Both the position numbers and the translations under genes were made by a program. 64,000 bases of DNA, taken from the NCBI RefSeq assembly GCF_025527015.1, contig NZ_JAODIM010000042.1, forward strand, positions 124,001-188,000, written 5' to 3'. The notes under the pieces are model-generated. The model made no database searches and was not told the DNA's origin. It saw nothing but the letters and a program-made list of their open reading frames with translations. Shown here piece by piece: positions 38,296 to 48,699 of this stretch. The stretch comes from Winslowiella arboricola (lineage in GTDB: Bacteria > Pseudomonadota > Gammaproteobacteria > Enterobacterales > Enterobacteriaceae). Positions within the stretch are counted from its first letter, which is position 1. Each line of letters opens with the position of its first letter.

Positions 38296-39567
38296 GTGAG
38301 GCATATATTTAAGTTCTTGATATTGTTTTCATTGGTTTGCACAGTAACCAATCTGGTACCAGCCAGCGTCATTATGATTGTGCTGCTGCCAATGGCTCTG
38401 ATCGGCCTGTTTTATCGCAAAGATTTTCTGCGCTTTGAAAAAATTGAGTTGTACCTGCTTCTGCTGTTCGCCTACGTCATCATCTCTACCGTGATGTATA
38501 ACAAATCTGCACTGGGTGATTTCGATTTTTACCGGCGCGATGGCAACTTTATTATCAGCTACCTGATTCTGTTCGTGTTTATCTTTCTGCCGCTGGCCGT
38601 CAATATTAATGTCGACCGCGCGTTTTATATTATTTTCGCCATTTTCTTCGGCTTATCCTGTGTCGGGTTCGTGGGCATGCCGCTGGAGGAGGGGGTCTAT
38701 CGCTTCTTCTTTGTGTCGCACAATGCCGCCGGCGGATTCTACTCAGTGGTGGCTTCGGCCTGTTTAGGGCTGTGGTGGGTTAAACGACGTCCGCTCTATC
38801 TGCTTTACAGCCTGGCGTTTGTCTTCTTCCTGTATCAGACCGATTCCAGGGGAAGCGTGCTGGCGATTATCGCCGCCATTGGTTATGGCCTGACCCTGCG
38901 CTTTAAGCGCCCGGGTTTAGTGTTTGGCCTGTTCCTCGCCGTACAGCTGCTGGTGGTGCTGGATACTTATCCGGTGTGGCTCTCAATGGGCAAAATCATG
39001 TCGGTGGGCGCCAACTTTACCATTAACCAGGATATGGACTTCGAACGTGCCGGTACCTTTATCGACCGCCTGTACTACTTATGGCCACGCGCGTTTGACA
39101 ACTTCCTGCATTCGCCGATTTTAGGTATGGGCTTTGGTAGCTTTGACGATCTCTGGTATCGCTACACCACGGTGATTCCACATATCCTGACGCTGAAAGA
39201 TCATCAGTTGATCCGCCATACAGACTCCCATGCGCACAACTCAACCTTCACGATTCTGGCTGAGCTGGGCTTAGTGGGTTATACCCTGTTTGTGCTGCTG
39301 TTTGGTCAGATGCTGCTGAAGATCAGAAAGATGAAGGACTTTGATCCGGGTCTGTCATTAGCACTGACGCTTTCGTTCTGGACCTGCGTATTCTCATCTG
39401 CAACCGAACACCGTATTACCACGCCAGCGCAGATGATTCCGTTCTTTACGCTGTTTGGTATTGGTTATGTGAAGTATTTCGGTAAAAAAAGAGAAGCTGA
39501 GACACTTTCGCATCATGGACCAAAAATTAAGCCGCCTGCTTCATCAGAAGGTAAGCCGGTAACATGA
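38296..39567 (+). CDS. wzy: Exopolysaccharide polymerase, Wzy / O-antigen ligase family
   Basis: A 423-residue membrane protein with 10-12 helices. The central part (SHNAAGGFYSVVASACLGLW ... YQTDSRGSVLAIIAAIGYG) and the large periplasmic loop (GMGFGSFDDLWYR ... DSHAHNSTFTILAELGLVG) are typical of the Wzy_C / O-antigen ligase domain. In an operon with wza-wzb-wzc, wcaJ and wzx it is the likely repeat-unit polymerase acting in the periplasm. The start is GTG 38296, preceded by AAGGAAA. Assigned from domain and context; a ligase role is unlikely here. Confidence 0.8.
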   Translation: MRHIFKFLILFSLVCTVTNLVPASVIMIVLLPMALIGLFYRKDFLRFEKIELYLLLLFAYVIISTVMYNKSALGDFDFYRRDGNFIISYLILFVFIFLPLAVNINVDRAFYIIFAIFFGLSCVGFVGMPLEEGVYRFFFVSHNAAGGFYSVVASACLGLWWVKRRPLYLLYSLAFVFFLYQTDSRGSVLAIIAAIGYGLTLRFKRPGLVFGLFLAVQLLVVLDTYPVWLSMGKIMSVGANFTINQDMDFERAGTFIDRLYYLWPRAFDNFLHSPILGMGFGSFDDLWYRYTTVIPHILTLKDHQLIRHTDSHAHNSTFTILAELGLVGYTLFVLLFGQMLLKIRKMKDFDPGLSLALTLSFWTCVFSSATEHRITTPAQMIPFFTLFGIGYVKYFGKKREAETLSHHGPKIKPPASSEGKPVT

Positions 39568-39640
39568 AGTCATTATTGTACTGGGTGATAAAAGCAACTT
39601 ACCTCAAGTGACCCTGCTGTCTGTACTTTTCTTGAAATCA

Positions 39641-39667
39641 AAGTGTGGCTTATGGCCACACTTTTTT
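39641..39667 (+). terminator. Intrinsic terminator between wzy and the glycosyltransferases
   Basis: AAGTGTGGC (39641-39649) and GCCACACTT (39655-39663) form a perfect 9-bp stem with loop TTATG, running into six T (39662-39667). This is a typical rho-independent terminator lying inside the exopolysaccharide operon, 28 bases before the next start codon. Confidence 0.8.
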
Positions 39668-39694
39668 CTGACGTAAGATTAAGGATCAATATCG

Positions 39695-40552
39695 ATGAAT
39701 CAGACTGTAAGCATCTATATTCCTACTCATAACCGACCTGGGATGCTGGCGCGCGCACTGTCGTCGCTGACAAAACAAAGCTGGAAAAACTTGCAGGTGC
39801 TGGTTTGCGATGATGGCTCATCCCAGAGCTACGCTGAAGTCGTCGAAGAGTATAAAAACCAGTTCGACGATTTCGTCTTTCTGCGCAATGAAATTCCGCA
39901 GGGCGCCTGTGTGGCGCGCAATAAAATGATTCACCGCGCTGACGGCGAATTTATCACCGGCCTTGATGACGATGATGAGTTTCTGCCAAACCGCGTCGAG
40001 GAGTTTATGACCTCACCGATGCGCGAAAAATATCCGTGGCTCAGCGCCGGACAGATTGTGAAAAACAGTAAGCATCTCTTCCGCCAGAAAATTTCTGAAG
40101 AGGAGATGACGCTGGATAAGCTGCTGTATCGCAATCTCGCCGGTAACCAGATTTTTACCCGCACTGCCGACTTTATCAAAGCGGGTGCATTTGATGACAG
40201 AATGCCAGCCTGGCAGGACTACGATGCATGGGTAAATATGGCGCTTAAGTGTGGTCCTGGCTATCGCCTGGAGAAATACACTTACCAGCTGAATATTGAC
40301 CATGAAGAGAACCGCATTACCAATTCGCCGAAAGCGGTAAAAGGCTATGAAATGTTTACTGAAAAGTATGCAGATATCCTTGAGCGCGGCCATCGCAACA
40401 GCCTGTTCCTGCAAGACCGCATTAACCGTAATCAGGATGTGAGTCTGAAAGAGTTATTCCAGCACTTTTCAAAACCTGTGGTGCCGATGTTTGTGAAATA
40501 TAAAGTCAGAAAGAAAATGCCTTTCCTGAAAGCCATGCTCTTTCGTGCCTGA
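39695..40552 (+). CDS. Family 2 glycosyltransferase
   Basis: A 285-residue GT-A fold protein: N-terminal SIYIPTHNRPGMLARALSSL, QVLVCDDGSS, and the DXD-type metal site GLDDDDEFLP (about residues 88-97), with WQDYDAWV as the acceptor-side acidic motif. It transfers a sugar from a nucleotide donor to the lipid-linked exopolysaccharide repeat in the cytoplasm. The donor cannot be told from sequence; UDP-Gal, UDP-Glc or GDP-Man are the pools the locus supports. A basic C-terminus (KPVVPMFVKYKVRKKMP) suggests membrane association. Confidence 0.85.
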   Translation: MNQTVSIYIPTHNRPGMLARALSSLTKQSWKNLQVLVCDDGSSQSYAEVVEEYKNQFDDFVFLRNEIPQGACVARNKMIHRADGEFITGLDDDDEFLPNRVEEFMTSPMREKYPWLSAGQIVKNSKHLFRQKISEEEMTLDKLLYRNLAGNQIFTRTADFIKAGAFDDRMPAWQDYDAWVNMALKCGPGYRLEKYTYQLNIDHEENRITNSPKAVKGYEMFTEKYADILERGHRNSLFLQDRINRNQDVSLKELFQHFSKPVVPMFVKYKVRKKMPFLKAMLFRA

Positions 40553-40566
40553 ATCGCGGGAATAAG

Positions 40567-41733
40567 ATGAAACAAATGAAAGTACTTCATATTAATGATA
40601 AGTATGAGGGCGGTGGGGCAGAGTCAGTATTTCGCGATACGATTAAGGCGACAGAAGAGTTAGGTTATGAAAGCCGAATGCTCTGTTCGGACGGGAAAAC
40701 CAATCCCCTGTCCTATCTGTTTTCGTCAAAGTATTATCGGGAAACTCTGAAGCTGATTACCGCGTTCTCTCCGGATATCGTTCATCTGCATAATTACTAT
40801 CATTATCTGACACCCTCAGTGCTAAAAGCACTGCGCGATGCGAAGAAAAAGCATAAATTCAAAGTGGTGTTAACGGCGCATGATTATCACCTGATTTGCC
40901 CTAATAGTGGTTTTCAGCACTTTACGGCAGGGAAAAGGACCAATTTTAATCCGCAGCGTAAAAACTTAAGTTATCTGCAGCGCTTTGACCACCGGTCTGT
41001 GGTTCACTCGTTATTAAAATGTACGCAGCACTTGATTAATTATCGCTTGCTTAAATTAAGCGGTGTTTTTGATTTAATTATCTCACCCGGGGAGTTTCTT
41101 AGCAGGGTGTTTAGCGCCTGGGGCGTTAAACAGCCTGTCACCGTTGTTCGCAATCCTGTTGAATTCTTACCGTCAGAACCCGTTGAGCAGGAAACCCTGG
41201 TCGTTAATCAAAACAGGGCAAAAGAGCTGGTATTTATTGGTCGTCTGTCGGTCGAAAAAGGGTTGCTCGAATTTGTCGGGTTACTCAATAAACAGAGCCA
41301 TGGCGATATCAACCTGAATATTTATGGTCAGGGAGAAGCAGAACAAGCGCTTAAAGCCACGTCTTTGCGTCCGGGACTGAAGCTTATCTTCCATGGCTTT
41401 AAACCACGCGAAGAAGTGACCGGGCATTTAGCGCAATATGATGTTTTCGTTCTGCCTTCTGTCTGGTATGAAAACGCGCCGATCTCTATCGTCGAAGCAG
41501 CGAATGCCGGTTTGCCGGTGTTAGTGCCGAATTACGGTGGATTGCAGGAGATGGCGGAGCTGACGCAGCAAGCTGTTCTGTTTGATTATAATCAGAATGA
41601 CCTTAACGATAAGCTTGAGCTGGCCTTTGCAAAGCGGAAAACCAACGCGCTGAAAGATAAAACCATTTTTACATTTGAAGCCTATAAGTCGAGCCTGGAA
41701 AAAATCTATACACAGCTCGTCAATAATAAATAA
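40567..41733 (+). CDS. Family 4 glycosyltransferase
   Basis: A 388-residue GT-B protein. N-terminal KVLHINDKYEGGGAESVFRD is the acceptor domain glycine loop; the C-terminal donor domain has LVFIGRLSVEKGLLEFV, and the E-x7-E motif region ENAPISIVEAANAGLPVLVP. It adds one sugar of the exopolysaccharide repeat with retention of configuration. Base composition is lower in GC than wza-wzc, especially 40.9-41.1 kb, suggesting a separately acquired segment. It is 14 bases after the preceding gene and 13 before the next. Donor unknown. Confidence 0.85.
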   Translation: MKQMKVLHINDKYEGGGAESVFRDTIKATEELGYESRMLCSDGKTNPLSYLFSSKYYRETLKLITAFSPDIVHLHNYYHYLTPSVLKALRDAKKKHKFKVVLTAHDYHLICPNSGFQHFTAGKRTNFNPQRKNLSYLQRFDHRSVVHSLLKCTQHLINYRLLKLSGVFDLIISPGEFLSRVFSAWGVKQPVTVVRNPVEFLPSEPVEQETLVVNQNRAKELVFIGRLSVEKGLLEFVGLLNKQSHGDINLNIYGQGEAEQALKATSLRPGLKLIFHGFKPREEVTGHLAQYDVFVLPSVWYENAPISIVEAANAGLPVLVPNYGGLQEMAELTQQAVLFDYNQNDLNDKLELAFAKRKTNALKDKTIFTFEAYKSSLEKIYTQLVNNK

Positions 41734-41746
41734 CAGGAGATTTAGC

Positions 41747-42922
41747 ATGGGCTTACCGAGAGTTGCTATTATTCATGACTGGTTAGTCGTTTCTGGTGGG
41801 GGAGAGAAAGTTCTTTCAGAGATTATCAATGTTTTCCCTGATGCAGATCTGTTTAGCGTCGTGGATTTTCTGCCAGAAGAACAGCGTAAAATTATTCACA
41901 ACAAGAAAGTGACCACCACTTTTGTTCAGCGTTTACCAAAAGCGAAAACCAAATACCGTAATTATCTGTCATTAATGACTTACGCCATTGAGCAGCTTGA
42001 TGTTTCCGCGTATGACATTGTGATCAGCAGCAGCCATGCGGTGGCAAAAGGGATTATCACTGGCCCGGATCAGCTGCATATCTGTTATTGCCACTCACCG
42101 ATTCGTTATGCCTGGGATATGCAGCATCAATACCTGAAAGAGGCCAATCTTGATAAAGGTCTGAAAGGGATGCTGGCGCGCTGGATGTTGCACCGGATCC
42201 GTTTGTGGGATTACCGCACCGCCAATGGCGTAGACTATTTTGTCGCTAACTCCGGTTATATTGCGCGCCGCATCAAAAAAGTTTACGGACGTAAAGCGGA
42301 CGTAATTTATCCGAATGTTGCCGTCGAAGATTTTGCGGTACAGGAAGCGAAAGAAGATTTCTACTTCACTGCTTCACGTATGGTGCCGTACAAAAAGATT
42401 GATCTGATTGTTGAAGCCTTCAGCAAAATGCCAGATAAGAAACTGGTAGTGATTGGTGAGGGACCGCAGTTTGATAAAGTGAAAGCCGCGGCGAAAGACA
42501 ATATTACCTTACTTGGTTATCAGAAATTTGACGTGCTGAAAGATCATATGTCGCGTGCCCGCGCCTTTGTTTTTGCGGCAGAAGAGGATTTCGGCATTGT
42601 GCCGGTTGAGGCTCAGGCTTGTGGCACACCGGTGATTGCCTTTGGTAAAGGCGGTTCGCTGGAGACCGTGCGTCCACTGGGTAAAGAAAATCCAACCGGT
42701 GTATTCTTTACTGAGCAGACAGTGGAATCCATTTGCGCTGCGGTAAACCATTTTGAAACGCTGGCCGATGAAATCACGCCAGCCGCCTGTCGCGACAATG
42801 CGGAAAAATTCTCTACCGTACGTTTCCATCATGAATTACACGAATATGTCATGACTCGCTGGGATCAGTTTCAGGCCGAGCGCGGCATCGTCACTATTAA
42901 AGAGGGTGCAGAAAATGTCTAA
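41747..42922 (+). CDS. Family 4 glycosyltransferase, probable mannosyltransferase (WbaZ-like)
   Basis: A 391-residue GT-B protein with [18 protein letters not shown] at the N-terminus, [13 protein letters not shown] in the middle and [16 protein letters not shown] / [20 protein letters not shown] in the donor domain. This profile resembles WbaZ/MtfB-type mannosyltransferases. The gene directly precedes and overlaps manC by 8 bases, so GDP-mannose as donor is a reasonable inference. The start was set at ATG 41747 (AGGAG upstream); the in-frame extension into the previous gene has no family match. Confidence 0.8.
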   Translation: MGLPRVAIIHDWLVVSGGGEKVLSEIINVFPDADLFSVVDFLPEEQRKIIHNKKVTTTFVQRLPKAKTKYRNYLSLMTYAIEQLDVSAYDIVISSSHAVAKGIITGPDQLHICYCHSPIRYAWDMQHQYLKEANLDKGLKGMLARWMLHRIRLWDYRTANGVDYFVANSGYIARRIKKVYGRKADVIYPNVAVEDFAVQEAKEDFYFTASRMVPYKKIDLIVEAFSKMPDKKLVVIGEGPQFDKVKAAAKDNITLLGYQKFDVLKDHMSRARAFVFAAEEDFGIVPVEAQACGTPVIAFGKGGSLETVRPLGKENPTGVFFTEQTVESICAAVNHFETLADEITPAACRDNAEKFSTVRFHHELHEYVMTRWDQFQAERGIVTIKEGAENV

Positions 42923-44381
42923 GTTACATCCGGTTATTATGGCGGGCGGTAACGGTAGTCGCTTATGGCCTTTATCTCGCGTGCTCTATCCGAAGCAATT
43001 CCTCGCGCTGAATGGCGAACAGACGATGTTGCAGGAGACCATTCAGCGTCTGGATGGTCTGGGTTGTGGCGCCCCGGTGGTGATCTCTAACGAAGCGCAT
43101 CGCTTTATCGTGGCTGAGCAGCTGAATCAGATGAACAGCCTGAGCAACAATATTATCCTTGAGCCTGTTGGCCGCAATACTGCACCGGCCATCGCGCTGG
43201 CGGCTTTTGTTGCGCTGCAGAAGCAACAGGCTGAAAGTGATGATCAGGAACCTTTATTGCTGGTGCTGGCCGCGGATCATGTGATTAAAGATATCGCCGC
43301 TTTCCAGGCCGCCGTGAAAAAAGCCACTCCGCTGGCGGAAAAAGGGCATCTGGTCACTTTCGGAATTGTTCCCTCGTATCCGGAAACAGGTTACGGCTAT
43401 ATTAAGCGCAGTGAAGCGATTGATGAAGATGGCGCTGCAGACGCCGATTCAGTTTATGCCGGAAATAGTTTTAAGGTTGACAGTTTCGTCGAGAAACCAG
43501 ATGGCGCAACAGCGGAAAAATATGTCAGTAGTGGTGAGTATTACTGGAATAGCGGCATGTTCCTGTTTAAAGCCAGCCGCTATCTGGAAGAATTAAAAAC
43601 GTATCGCCCGGATATTTATTCAGCATGTTGTGATGCGGTAGCGAAAGTTGACCCGGACCTGGATTTTATTCGCGTCAATGAAGAGGTGTTCTCCCGCTGC
43701 CCGGATGAGTCAATCGACTATGCGGTGATGGAAAAAACCAACAGCGCAGTGGTCGTGCCGCTGGATGCGAAATGGAATGACGTTGGTTCCTGGTCTTCAC
43801 TGTGGGATATCAGTGAGAAGAGTGAGCAGGGTAACGTGTTGCAGGGCGATGTGATAAGTCACGACTCCACCGGCAGCTATGTTTACGCTGAGTCATCACT
43901 GGTTTCGCTGGTCGGGGTTGATGACCTGGTCGTGGTGCAGACCAAAGATGCGACGCTGGTTGCCCGCAAGGACAAGGTGCAGGACATTAAGAAAATTGTT
44001 GAGCAGATTAAAACCTCTGGTCGCAAAGAGCACTATGTGCACCGCGAAGTGTATCGTCCGTGGGGTAAATATGACTCAATCGATTCCGGGCATCGTTATC
44101 AGGTAAAACGCATTACGGTGAAGCCGGGTGAGAAGTTATCGTTACAGATGCACAATCATCGCGCGGAACACTGGATTGTGGTTGCCGGCACCGCGAAAGT
44201 CACACGTGGTGAAGAACAATTCTTATTGACTGAAAATCAGTCAACTTATATTCCACTGGGGTCAAAACACTCACTGGAAAACCCAGGGAAAATACCATTG
44301 CATTTAATTGAGGTTCGTTCCGGCGCTTACCTTGAAGAAGATGACATTGTTCGTTTTGAAGACCGTTATGGCAGAATTTAA
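42915..44381 (+). CDS. manC: Mannose-1-phosphate guanylyltransferase (with PMI-type cupin)
   Basis: A 488-residue bifunctional-type ManC/CpsB. The N-terminal nucleotidyltransferase has [16 protein letters not shown] and FVEKPD; the C-terminal cupin (about 375-480) has [20 protein letters not shown] and [13 protein letters not shown], typical of type II PMI-GMP enzymes. It makes GDP-mannose from Man-1-P and GTP. The start at ATG 42915 has GAGGG upstream and overlaps the previous gene by 8 bases. It pairs with manB next door. gmd and fcl are absent from the window, so mannose rather than fucose is the expected sugar. Confidence 0.94.
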   Translation: MSKLHPVIMAGGNGSRLWPLSRVLYPKQFLALNGEQTMLQETIQRLDGLGCGAPVVISNEAHRFIVAEQLNQMNSLSNNIILEPVGRNTAPAIALAAFVALQKQQAESDDQEPLLLVLAADHVIKDIAAFQAAVKKATPLAEKGHLVTFGIVPSYPETGYGYIKRSEAIDEDGAADADSVYAGNSFKVDSFVEKPDGATAEKYVSSGEYYWNSGMFLFKASRYLEELKTYRPDIYSACCDAVAKVDPDLDFIRVNEEVFSRCPDESIDYAVMEKTNSAVVVPLDAKWNDVGSWSSLWDISEKSEQGNVLQGDVISHDSTGSYVYAESSLVSLVGVDDLVVVQTKDATLVARKDKVQDIKKIVEQIKTSGRKEHYVHREVYRPWGKYDSIDSGHRYQVKRITVKPGEKLSLQMHNHRAEHWIVVAGTAKVTRGEEQFLLTENQSTYIPLGSKHSLENPGKIPLHLIEVRSGAYLEEDDIVRFEDRYGRI

Positions 44382-44433
44382 CAGAAAATAGTTTGTTAAT
44401 AATATAAAATTAACATTAAGGACATTTCAGACT

Positions 44434-45807
44434 ATGAGCAACAAATTATCGTGTTTTAAGGCTTATGATATTCGTGGCCGCCTGGGCGAAGAACTCAATG
44501 CTGATATTGCTTACCGTATCGGACGCGCCTGCGGTGAATATCTGAAGTCGAAGACGATGGTGATTGGCGGTGATATTCGTCTGAGCAGTGAAGAACTGAA
44601 ACTTGCTTTAGCGCAGGGTTTGCAGGATGCCGGCACTGACGTTATCGATATTGGTATGAGCGGCACCGAAGAAGTCTATTTTGCCACTTTTTTCCTCGAA
44701 ACCGATGGTGGCATTGAAGTCACCGCCAGCCATAATCCGATGGATTATAACGGCATGAAACTGGTGCGCGAAGGTTCACGCCCGATCAGTGGCGACACCG
44801 GTTTAAAAGAGATTCAGCAGCGTGCGGAAGAGAATAACTTCCCGCCAGTCGATGCGGCCAAACGCGGCAGCTATCGTCAGTTGTCAGTAATCAAAGATTA
44901 TGTCGATCATCTGCTTGGCTATATTACTCCCGCAAATATTAAACCACTGAAACTGGTAGTTAACTCCGGTAACGGCGCCGCAGGTCATGTTATCGATGAG
45001 CTGGAGCAGCGTTTTGCGCAGCTAAACGTACCGGTAGAATTAATTAAAGTACATCATCAGCCAGATGGCAACTTCCCGAACGGTATTCCTAATCCACTGT
45101 TACCGGAATGCCGCGCCGATACCGAAAACGCCGTGCGCCAGCACAATGCGGATATGGGTATCGCTTTTGATGGCGATTTTGACCGCTGCTTCTTCTTCGA
45201 TGAGAAAGGCAACTTTATCGAAGGCTACTATATTGTCGGCCTGCTGGCCGAGGCGTTTTTGCAGAAGAATGCCGGTAGCAAAATTATCCATGACCCGCGT
45301 CTTAGCTGGAACACTATCGATGTGGTAGAGCGCGCCGGTGGCGTGCCAGTGATGTCGAAAACCGGCCATGCGTTTATCAAAGAAAGAATGCGCAACGAAG
45401 ATGCTATTTACGGTGGTGAGATGAGTGCTCATCACTACTTCCGCGACTTTGCCTATTGTGATAGCGGAATGATCCCCTGGTTACTGGTCGCTGAACTGGT
45501 GTCAATTAAAGGTCAGACGCTGGGTGAATTAGTGGCTGACCGTGTCGCTGCTTTCCCTGCTTCAGGTGAAATTAACAGCGTGATTCAGGATCCAAAAGCG
45601 GCGATCGACCGTGTGTTGCAAAAGTACAGTTCGCAGGCAGTTTTGATTGATCATACTGATGGTATCAGTCTTGAATTTGAGAACTGGCGTTTTAACCTGC
45701 GCAGTTCAAATACTGAGCCGGTTGTACGCCTTAATGTTGAAGCAAAACAATGCACGCAAACAGTTAAGGAAAAAACTGATGAGATCCTGGAGTTATTGAG
45801 ATCGTGA
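44434..45807 (+). CDS. manB: Phosphomannomutase
   Basis: A 457-residue alpha-D-phosphohexomutase (E. coli CpsG is 456). The phosphoserine loop is [14 protein letters not shown], the metal loop is FDGDFDRCF, the sugar loop [10 protein letters not shown], and the phosphate loop [15 protein letters not shown]. It converts mannose-6-P to mannose-1-P for manC. Separated from manC by 52 AT-rich bases, with AAGGA upstream. A short hairpin follows its stop. Confidence 0.94.
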   Translation: MSNKLSCFKAYDIRGRLGEELNADIAYRIGRACGEYLKSKTMVIGGDIRLSSEELKLALAQGLQDAGTDVIDIGMSGTEEVYFATFFLETDGGIEVTASHNPMDYNGMKLVREGSRPISGDTGLKEIQQRAEENNFPPVDAAKRGSYRQLSVIKDYVDHLLGYITPANIKPLKLVVNSGNGAAGHVIDELEQRFAQLNVPVELIKVHHQPDGNFPNGIPNPLLPECRADTENAVRQHNADMGIAFDGDFDRCFFFDEKGNFIEGYYIVGLLAEAFLQKNAGSKIIHDPRLSWNTIDVVERAGGVPVMSKTGHAFIKERMRNEDAIYGGEMSAHHYFRDFAYCDSGMIPWLLVAELVSIKGQTLGELVADRVAAFPASGEINSVIQDPKAAIDRVLQKYSSQAVLIDHTDGISLEFENWRFNLRSSNTEPVVRLNVEAKQCTQTVKEKTDEILELLRS

Positions 45808-45813
45808 CTTTCT

Positions 45814-45833
45814 ATTGCCGCCAACACGGCAAT
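45814..45833 (+). terminator. Weak hairpin after manB
   Basis: ATTGCCG (45814-45820) pairs with CGGCAAT (45827-45833) around CCAACA; GCAGTTTTCTC follows. The stem is short and the T-run is brief and offset, so at most a weak terminator. It belongs to the series of hairpins in this operon. Confidence 0.4.
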
Positions 45834-45873
45834 GCAGTTTTCTCAAGCTTAACTACCGAATACAGGTGATTTT

Positions 45874-47268
45874 ATGTCAGTGCTGAGCCGGGGCAGATCG
45901 CCGACTAACGCATCATTAATATCGATTACCCAAAGGTTTTCCGATATTTTAATTATGATCGTCGGGATTTACCTGATATGCCTTATCCATAATGAAAAGT
46001 TTAACTACATTCACGCGCTGTTAATTCTGGGTGCGTTGGTTGTATTCCAGATGCTTGGCGGTATAACCGATTTTTATCGTTCATGGCGCGGAATTAAGCT
46101 CTCCAGTGAGCTGTTTCTGATTCTGCAAAACTGGACGCTAAGTCTGTTGCTAACTGTAGGGTTTGTCTCACTGTTTCGTGCAGTAGATTTACCTTTCAGC
46201 TTTTACCTCTCCTGGTATTTACTGGTGGCGGTCGGGCTGGTGATTGCGCGTTGCACCATTCGTTCAATCACCGCAATCTTCCGTAAGCGCGGCTATAACC
46301 TGCGTTATGTGGCGATTGCGGGCAATATGCCACAGGGACTGGCGCTGGCGCGTTCATTTATCGATCAGCCGTGGTTAGGCTTTAAAGTCGCCGGTATCTA
46401 CGGTGAAAGCCGTGACTACGATGATGAAGATATTCCTTTTGGTGGTGATTTTACCAGCATGCTGGAAGATGCCCGCGAAGGACGTATCGACAAAGTGTAT
46501 GTTGCGATGCCGATGAGCGAAGAGCAGAAAATCCGCGACCTGGTCGATCTGCTGACCGACACCACTTGTACGGTGATGTTGATCCCGGATATTTTCACCT
46601 TCAACGTATTGCAGTCGCGCAGTGAAGAAGTGAATGGTGTGCCAATGGTTTCGCTGATTGACACCCCGATGGACGGGATGAATATGGTGCTGAAGCGCCT
46701 CGAAGATATTATTTTATCTTCGATGATTCTGCTGTTTATTGCACCGGTGCTGATTACCATCGCCGCCGCGGTAAAACTCACCTCACCTGGCGCGGTTATT
46801 TTCCGTCAGGTCCGTTACGGCATGGACGGTAAACCGATCAAGGTGTGGAAATTCCGCTCGATGAACGTGATGGAAAACGGCGATAAAGTGGTGCAGGCAA
46901 CCAAAGGTGATGCGCGTCTGACGCCTATTGGTGGCTTTTTGCGCCGTACCTCGCTGGATGAGTTGCCACAGTTCTTCAATGTGTTAATTGGTGATATGTC
47001 GATTGTCGGCCCTCGTCCGCATGCTGTTGCGCATAATGAACAGTATCGCAATCTAATCAGAGGCTATATGTTGCGCCATAAAGTGAAACCAGGCATTACC
47101 GGCTGGGCGCAGGTTAATGGCTGGCGTGGCGAAACAGATACCTTAGATAAGATGGAAAAACGCGTCGAATATGATCTGGAATATATTCGTTGCTGGAGCA
47201 TCTGGCTCGACTTACGCATTGTCTTCTTTACCCTGTTTAAAGGGTTTGTCAGTAAAACGGCGTATTGA
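45874..47268 (+). CDS. wcaJ: UDP-glucose:undecaprenyl-phosphate glucose-1-phosphate transferase WcaJ
   Basis: A 464-residue polyprenyl-phosphate hexose-1-phosphate transferase. Four N-terminal helices (about 18-140), a CoA-binding-like central domain (RYVAIAGNMPQGLALA), a re-entrant membrane segment (MILLFIAPVLITIAAAVKLTSPG) and the catalytic C-terminal bacterial sugar transferase domain (KVWKFRSMNV, LRRTSLDELPQFFNVLIGDM, VGPRPHAVAHNEQY, KPGITGWAQVNGWRG). It starts the repeat unit by putting Glc-1-P on undecaprenyl phosphate at the inner membrane. Its placement after manB, as in colanic acid loci, fits WcaJ. A strong terminator follows 6 bases after its stop. Confidence 0.92.
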   Translation: MSVLSRGRSPTNASLISITQRFSDILIMIVGIYLICLIHNEKFNYIHALLILGALVVFQMLGGITDFYRSWRGIKLSSELFLILQNWTLSLLLTVGFVSLFRAVDLPFSFYLSWYLLVAVGLVIARCTIRSITAIFRKRGYNLRYVAIAGNMPQGLALARSFIDQPWLGFKVAGIYGESRDYDDEDIPFGGDFTSMLEDAREGRIDKVYVAMPMSEEQKIRDLVDLLTDTTCTVMLIPDIFTFNVLQSRSEEVNGVPMVSLIDTPMDGMNMVLKRLEDIILSSMILLFIAPVLITIAAAVKLTSPGAVIFRQVRYGMDGKPIKVWKFRSMNVMENGDKVVQATKGDARLTPIGGFLRRTSLDELPQFFNVLIGDMSIVGPRPHAVAHNEQYRNLIRGYMLRHKVKPGITGWAQVNGWRGETDTLDKMEKRVEYDLEYIRCWSIWLDLRIVFFTLFKGFVSKTAY

Positions 47269-47273
47269 CGTTC

Positions 47274-47308
47274 AACGGTCAATGACTTTCAGGTCATTGA
47301 CCGTTTTT
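47274..47308 (+). terminator. Strong intrinsic terminator after wcaJ, inside the operon
   Basis: AACGGTCAATGAC (47274-47286) and GTCATTGACCGTT (47293-47305) form a perfect 13-bp stem with loop TTTCAG, followed by T up to 47308. This would normally end transcription, yet the exopolysaccharide genes continue on the same strand for 7 kb. Confidence 0.87.
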
Positions 47309-47386
47309 ATGCGTTGTGGCGCATAAGGGTTAATACCTGTCACCACCGAGATTAAACATCTTACCTCTTCCGGGAACTTACTCTTA

Positions 47387-47406
47387 AACAGAGAGCACTC
47401 TCTGTT
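47387..47406 (+). other. Short palindrome upstream of the hydrolase gene
   Basis: AACAGAGAG (47387-47395) and CTCTCTGTT (47398-47406) are perfect arms around CA, followed by TTCTCTC. It could be a second small terminator or an operator-like site; it lies 30 bases before the hydrolase ATG. Confidence 0.4.
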
Positions 47407-47436
47407 TTCTCTCTGATCCTCTTTAAGGAGCTGGCA

Positions 47437-48699
47437 ATGCTGCATATGCCTTTCAGAAAAAGTATTACCCTTGCACTGCTACTGCTTGGTTCATTCCAGG
47501 CCGTCGCAAAGGATGTTTACTTCCGCGACCTGTTTGGAACTAACTACCTTCCTCCTGGTAAGGAGACAGCGAAAGATTTAGGCATCGGTTGGGTGCGTGA
47601 AGATTTTAGCTGGGCGCAGGTAGAAAAAATTAAAGGCACTTATAACTGGGCGCAGCTGGACAAAAAAGTGAAAAGCGCGCATGCCCAGGGGGTTGAAGTG
47701 TTGCCGCTGCTGGCTTACACCCCGGCATGGAACCGTGTCACCCCGAAGACCACTGGCTCAGAGCCGAAAGATTATCAGGCATGGGTTAGCTTTGTGCAGG
47801 CTGCGGTTGACCGCTACAGCAAAGCGCCTTTTAACCTGAAATACTTCCAGATCTGGAACGAACCGACGCGCAAAGCCAGTTACTGGTTAGGTTCCAATCA
47901 GGACTTTATCGATAAAATCTATCTGCCAGCGGCAAAAATTATCAAAAATCATCACGGTAAAGTGGTTTTTGGTGGCTGGCCTGCTTCAAATGGACTTAAG
48001 GAATTTGCTGATACCATTGAGTATCACGATGCGATTAAATATACCGATGTGATCGATTTCCACTACGGCAATCTGCGTCCTTATCAGTGGCTGTATGATC
48101 GTTATGTCGCCACCGGCAAGGTTGAGGGGATCTGGCAAACCGAGCTGGGTTACACCGCCAAGCCGGAGTCTGTCGCGCTGGTTTACTCTTACATCCTCGA
48201 CTTTGCTACCACGCATAAGTGGGATGACCCGATGAAGTACAAGGCATTCTGGTTCCCGGCGTGGCAGGGGAATAAAAAGCCGTTGCGCTCAATGACCGTG
48301 ACCGCTTCTGATCGCAGTGTTGCTTATACCGATAATGGTAAACAGCTGCTGTTGCTGAACTCATTCTTTAGCGGCGGGCCGCTGGTAAGAGAGAGTTTGA
48401 TCAAGCAGCCAGCCACCAATAATGATTCATGGACGAAGTATTTTGCCATTAATGTCGGTGAGCAGCGTCAGGTAATCACTTCGACTTACAAGCCGGCGAA
48501 TAAACAGCAGAGCTATCAGTACCAGCTGAAGAGCCTGAAACAGAATCCTGAAGCGACGTTGTATTTTGCTGATGGTTCTAAACAGAAAGTGCCGGTAAAA
48601 ACCGCCAATGGCGTGAGTACGATTAATGTTGCCGGCGATTTACTGGACAAAGGTTGTCAGAGCTGCGAACGCAGCGTGTTTTACATTGTATTGAGCTGA
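47437..48699 (+). CDS. Secreted glycoside hydrolase, clan GH-A (GH39/GH5-like)
   Basis: A 420-residue protein with a cleavable signal peptide (SITLALLLLGSFQAVA, cut after Ala24). The catalytic pair of a retaining (beta/alpha)8 hydrolase is visible: acid/base Glu142 in QIWNEP and nucleophile Glu236 in WQTELGY; WVREDFSWAQVE is the first-strand motif. A C-terminal beta-rich domain of about 120 residues follows, including a Cys pair (KGCQSCER). It is expected in the periplasm. Embedded among wcaJ and wzx, it probably trims or hydrolyses the exopolysaccharide, as periplasmic glycanases in alginate or cellulose loci do. TAAGGAG precedes the ATG. Exact family and substrate are uncertain. Confidence 0.8.
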   Translation: MLHMPFRKSITLALLLLGSFQAVAKDVYFRDLFGTNYLPPGKETAKDLGIGWVREDFSWAQVEKIKGTYNWAQLDKKVKSAHAQGVEVLPLLAYTPAWNRVTPKTTGSEPKDYQAWVSFVQAAVDRYSKAPFNLKYFQIWNEPTRKASYWLGSNQDFIDKIYLPAAKIIKNHHGKVVFGGWPASNGLKEFADTIEYHDAIKYTDVIDFHYGNLRPYQWLYDRYVATGKVEGIWQTELGYTAKPESVALVYSYILDFATTHKWDDPMKYKAFWFPAWQGNKKPLRSMTVTASDRSVAYTDNGKQLLLLNSFFSGGPLVRESLIKQPATNNDSWTKYFAINVGEQRQVITSTYKPANKQQSYQYQLKSLKQNPEATLYFADGSKQKVPVKTANGVSTINVAGDLLDKGCQSCERSVFYIVLS

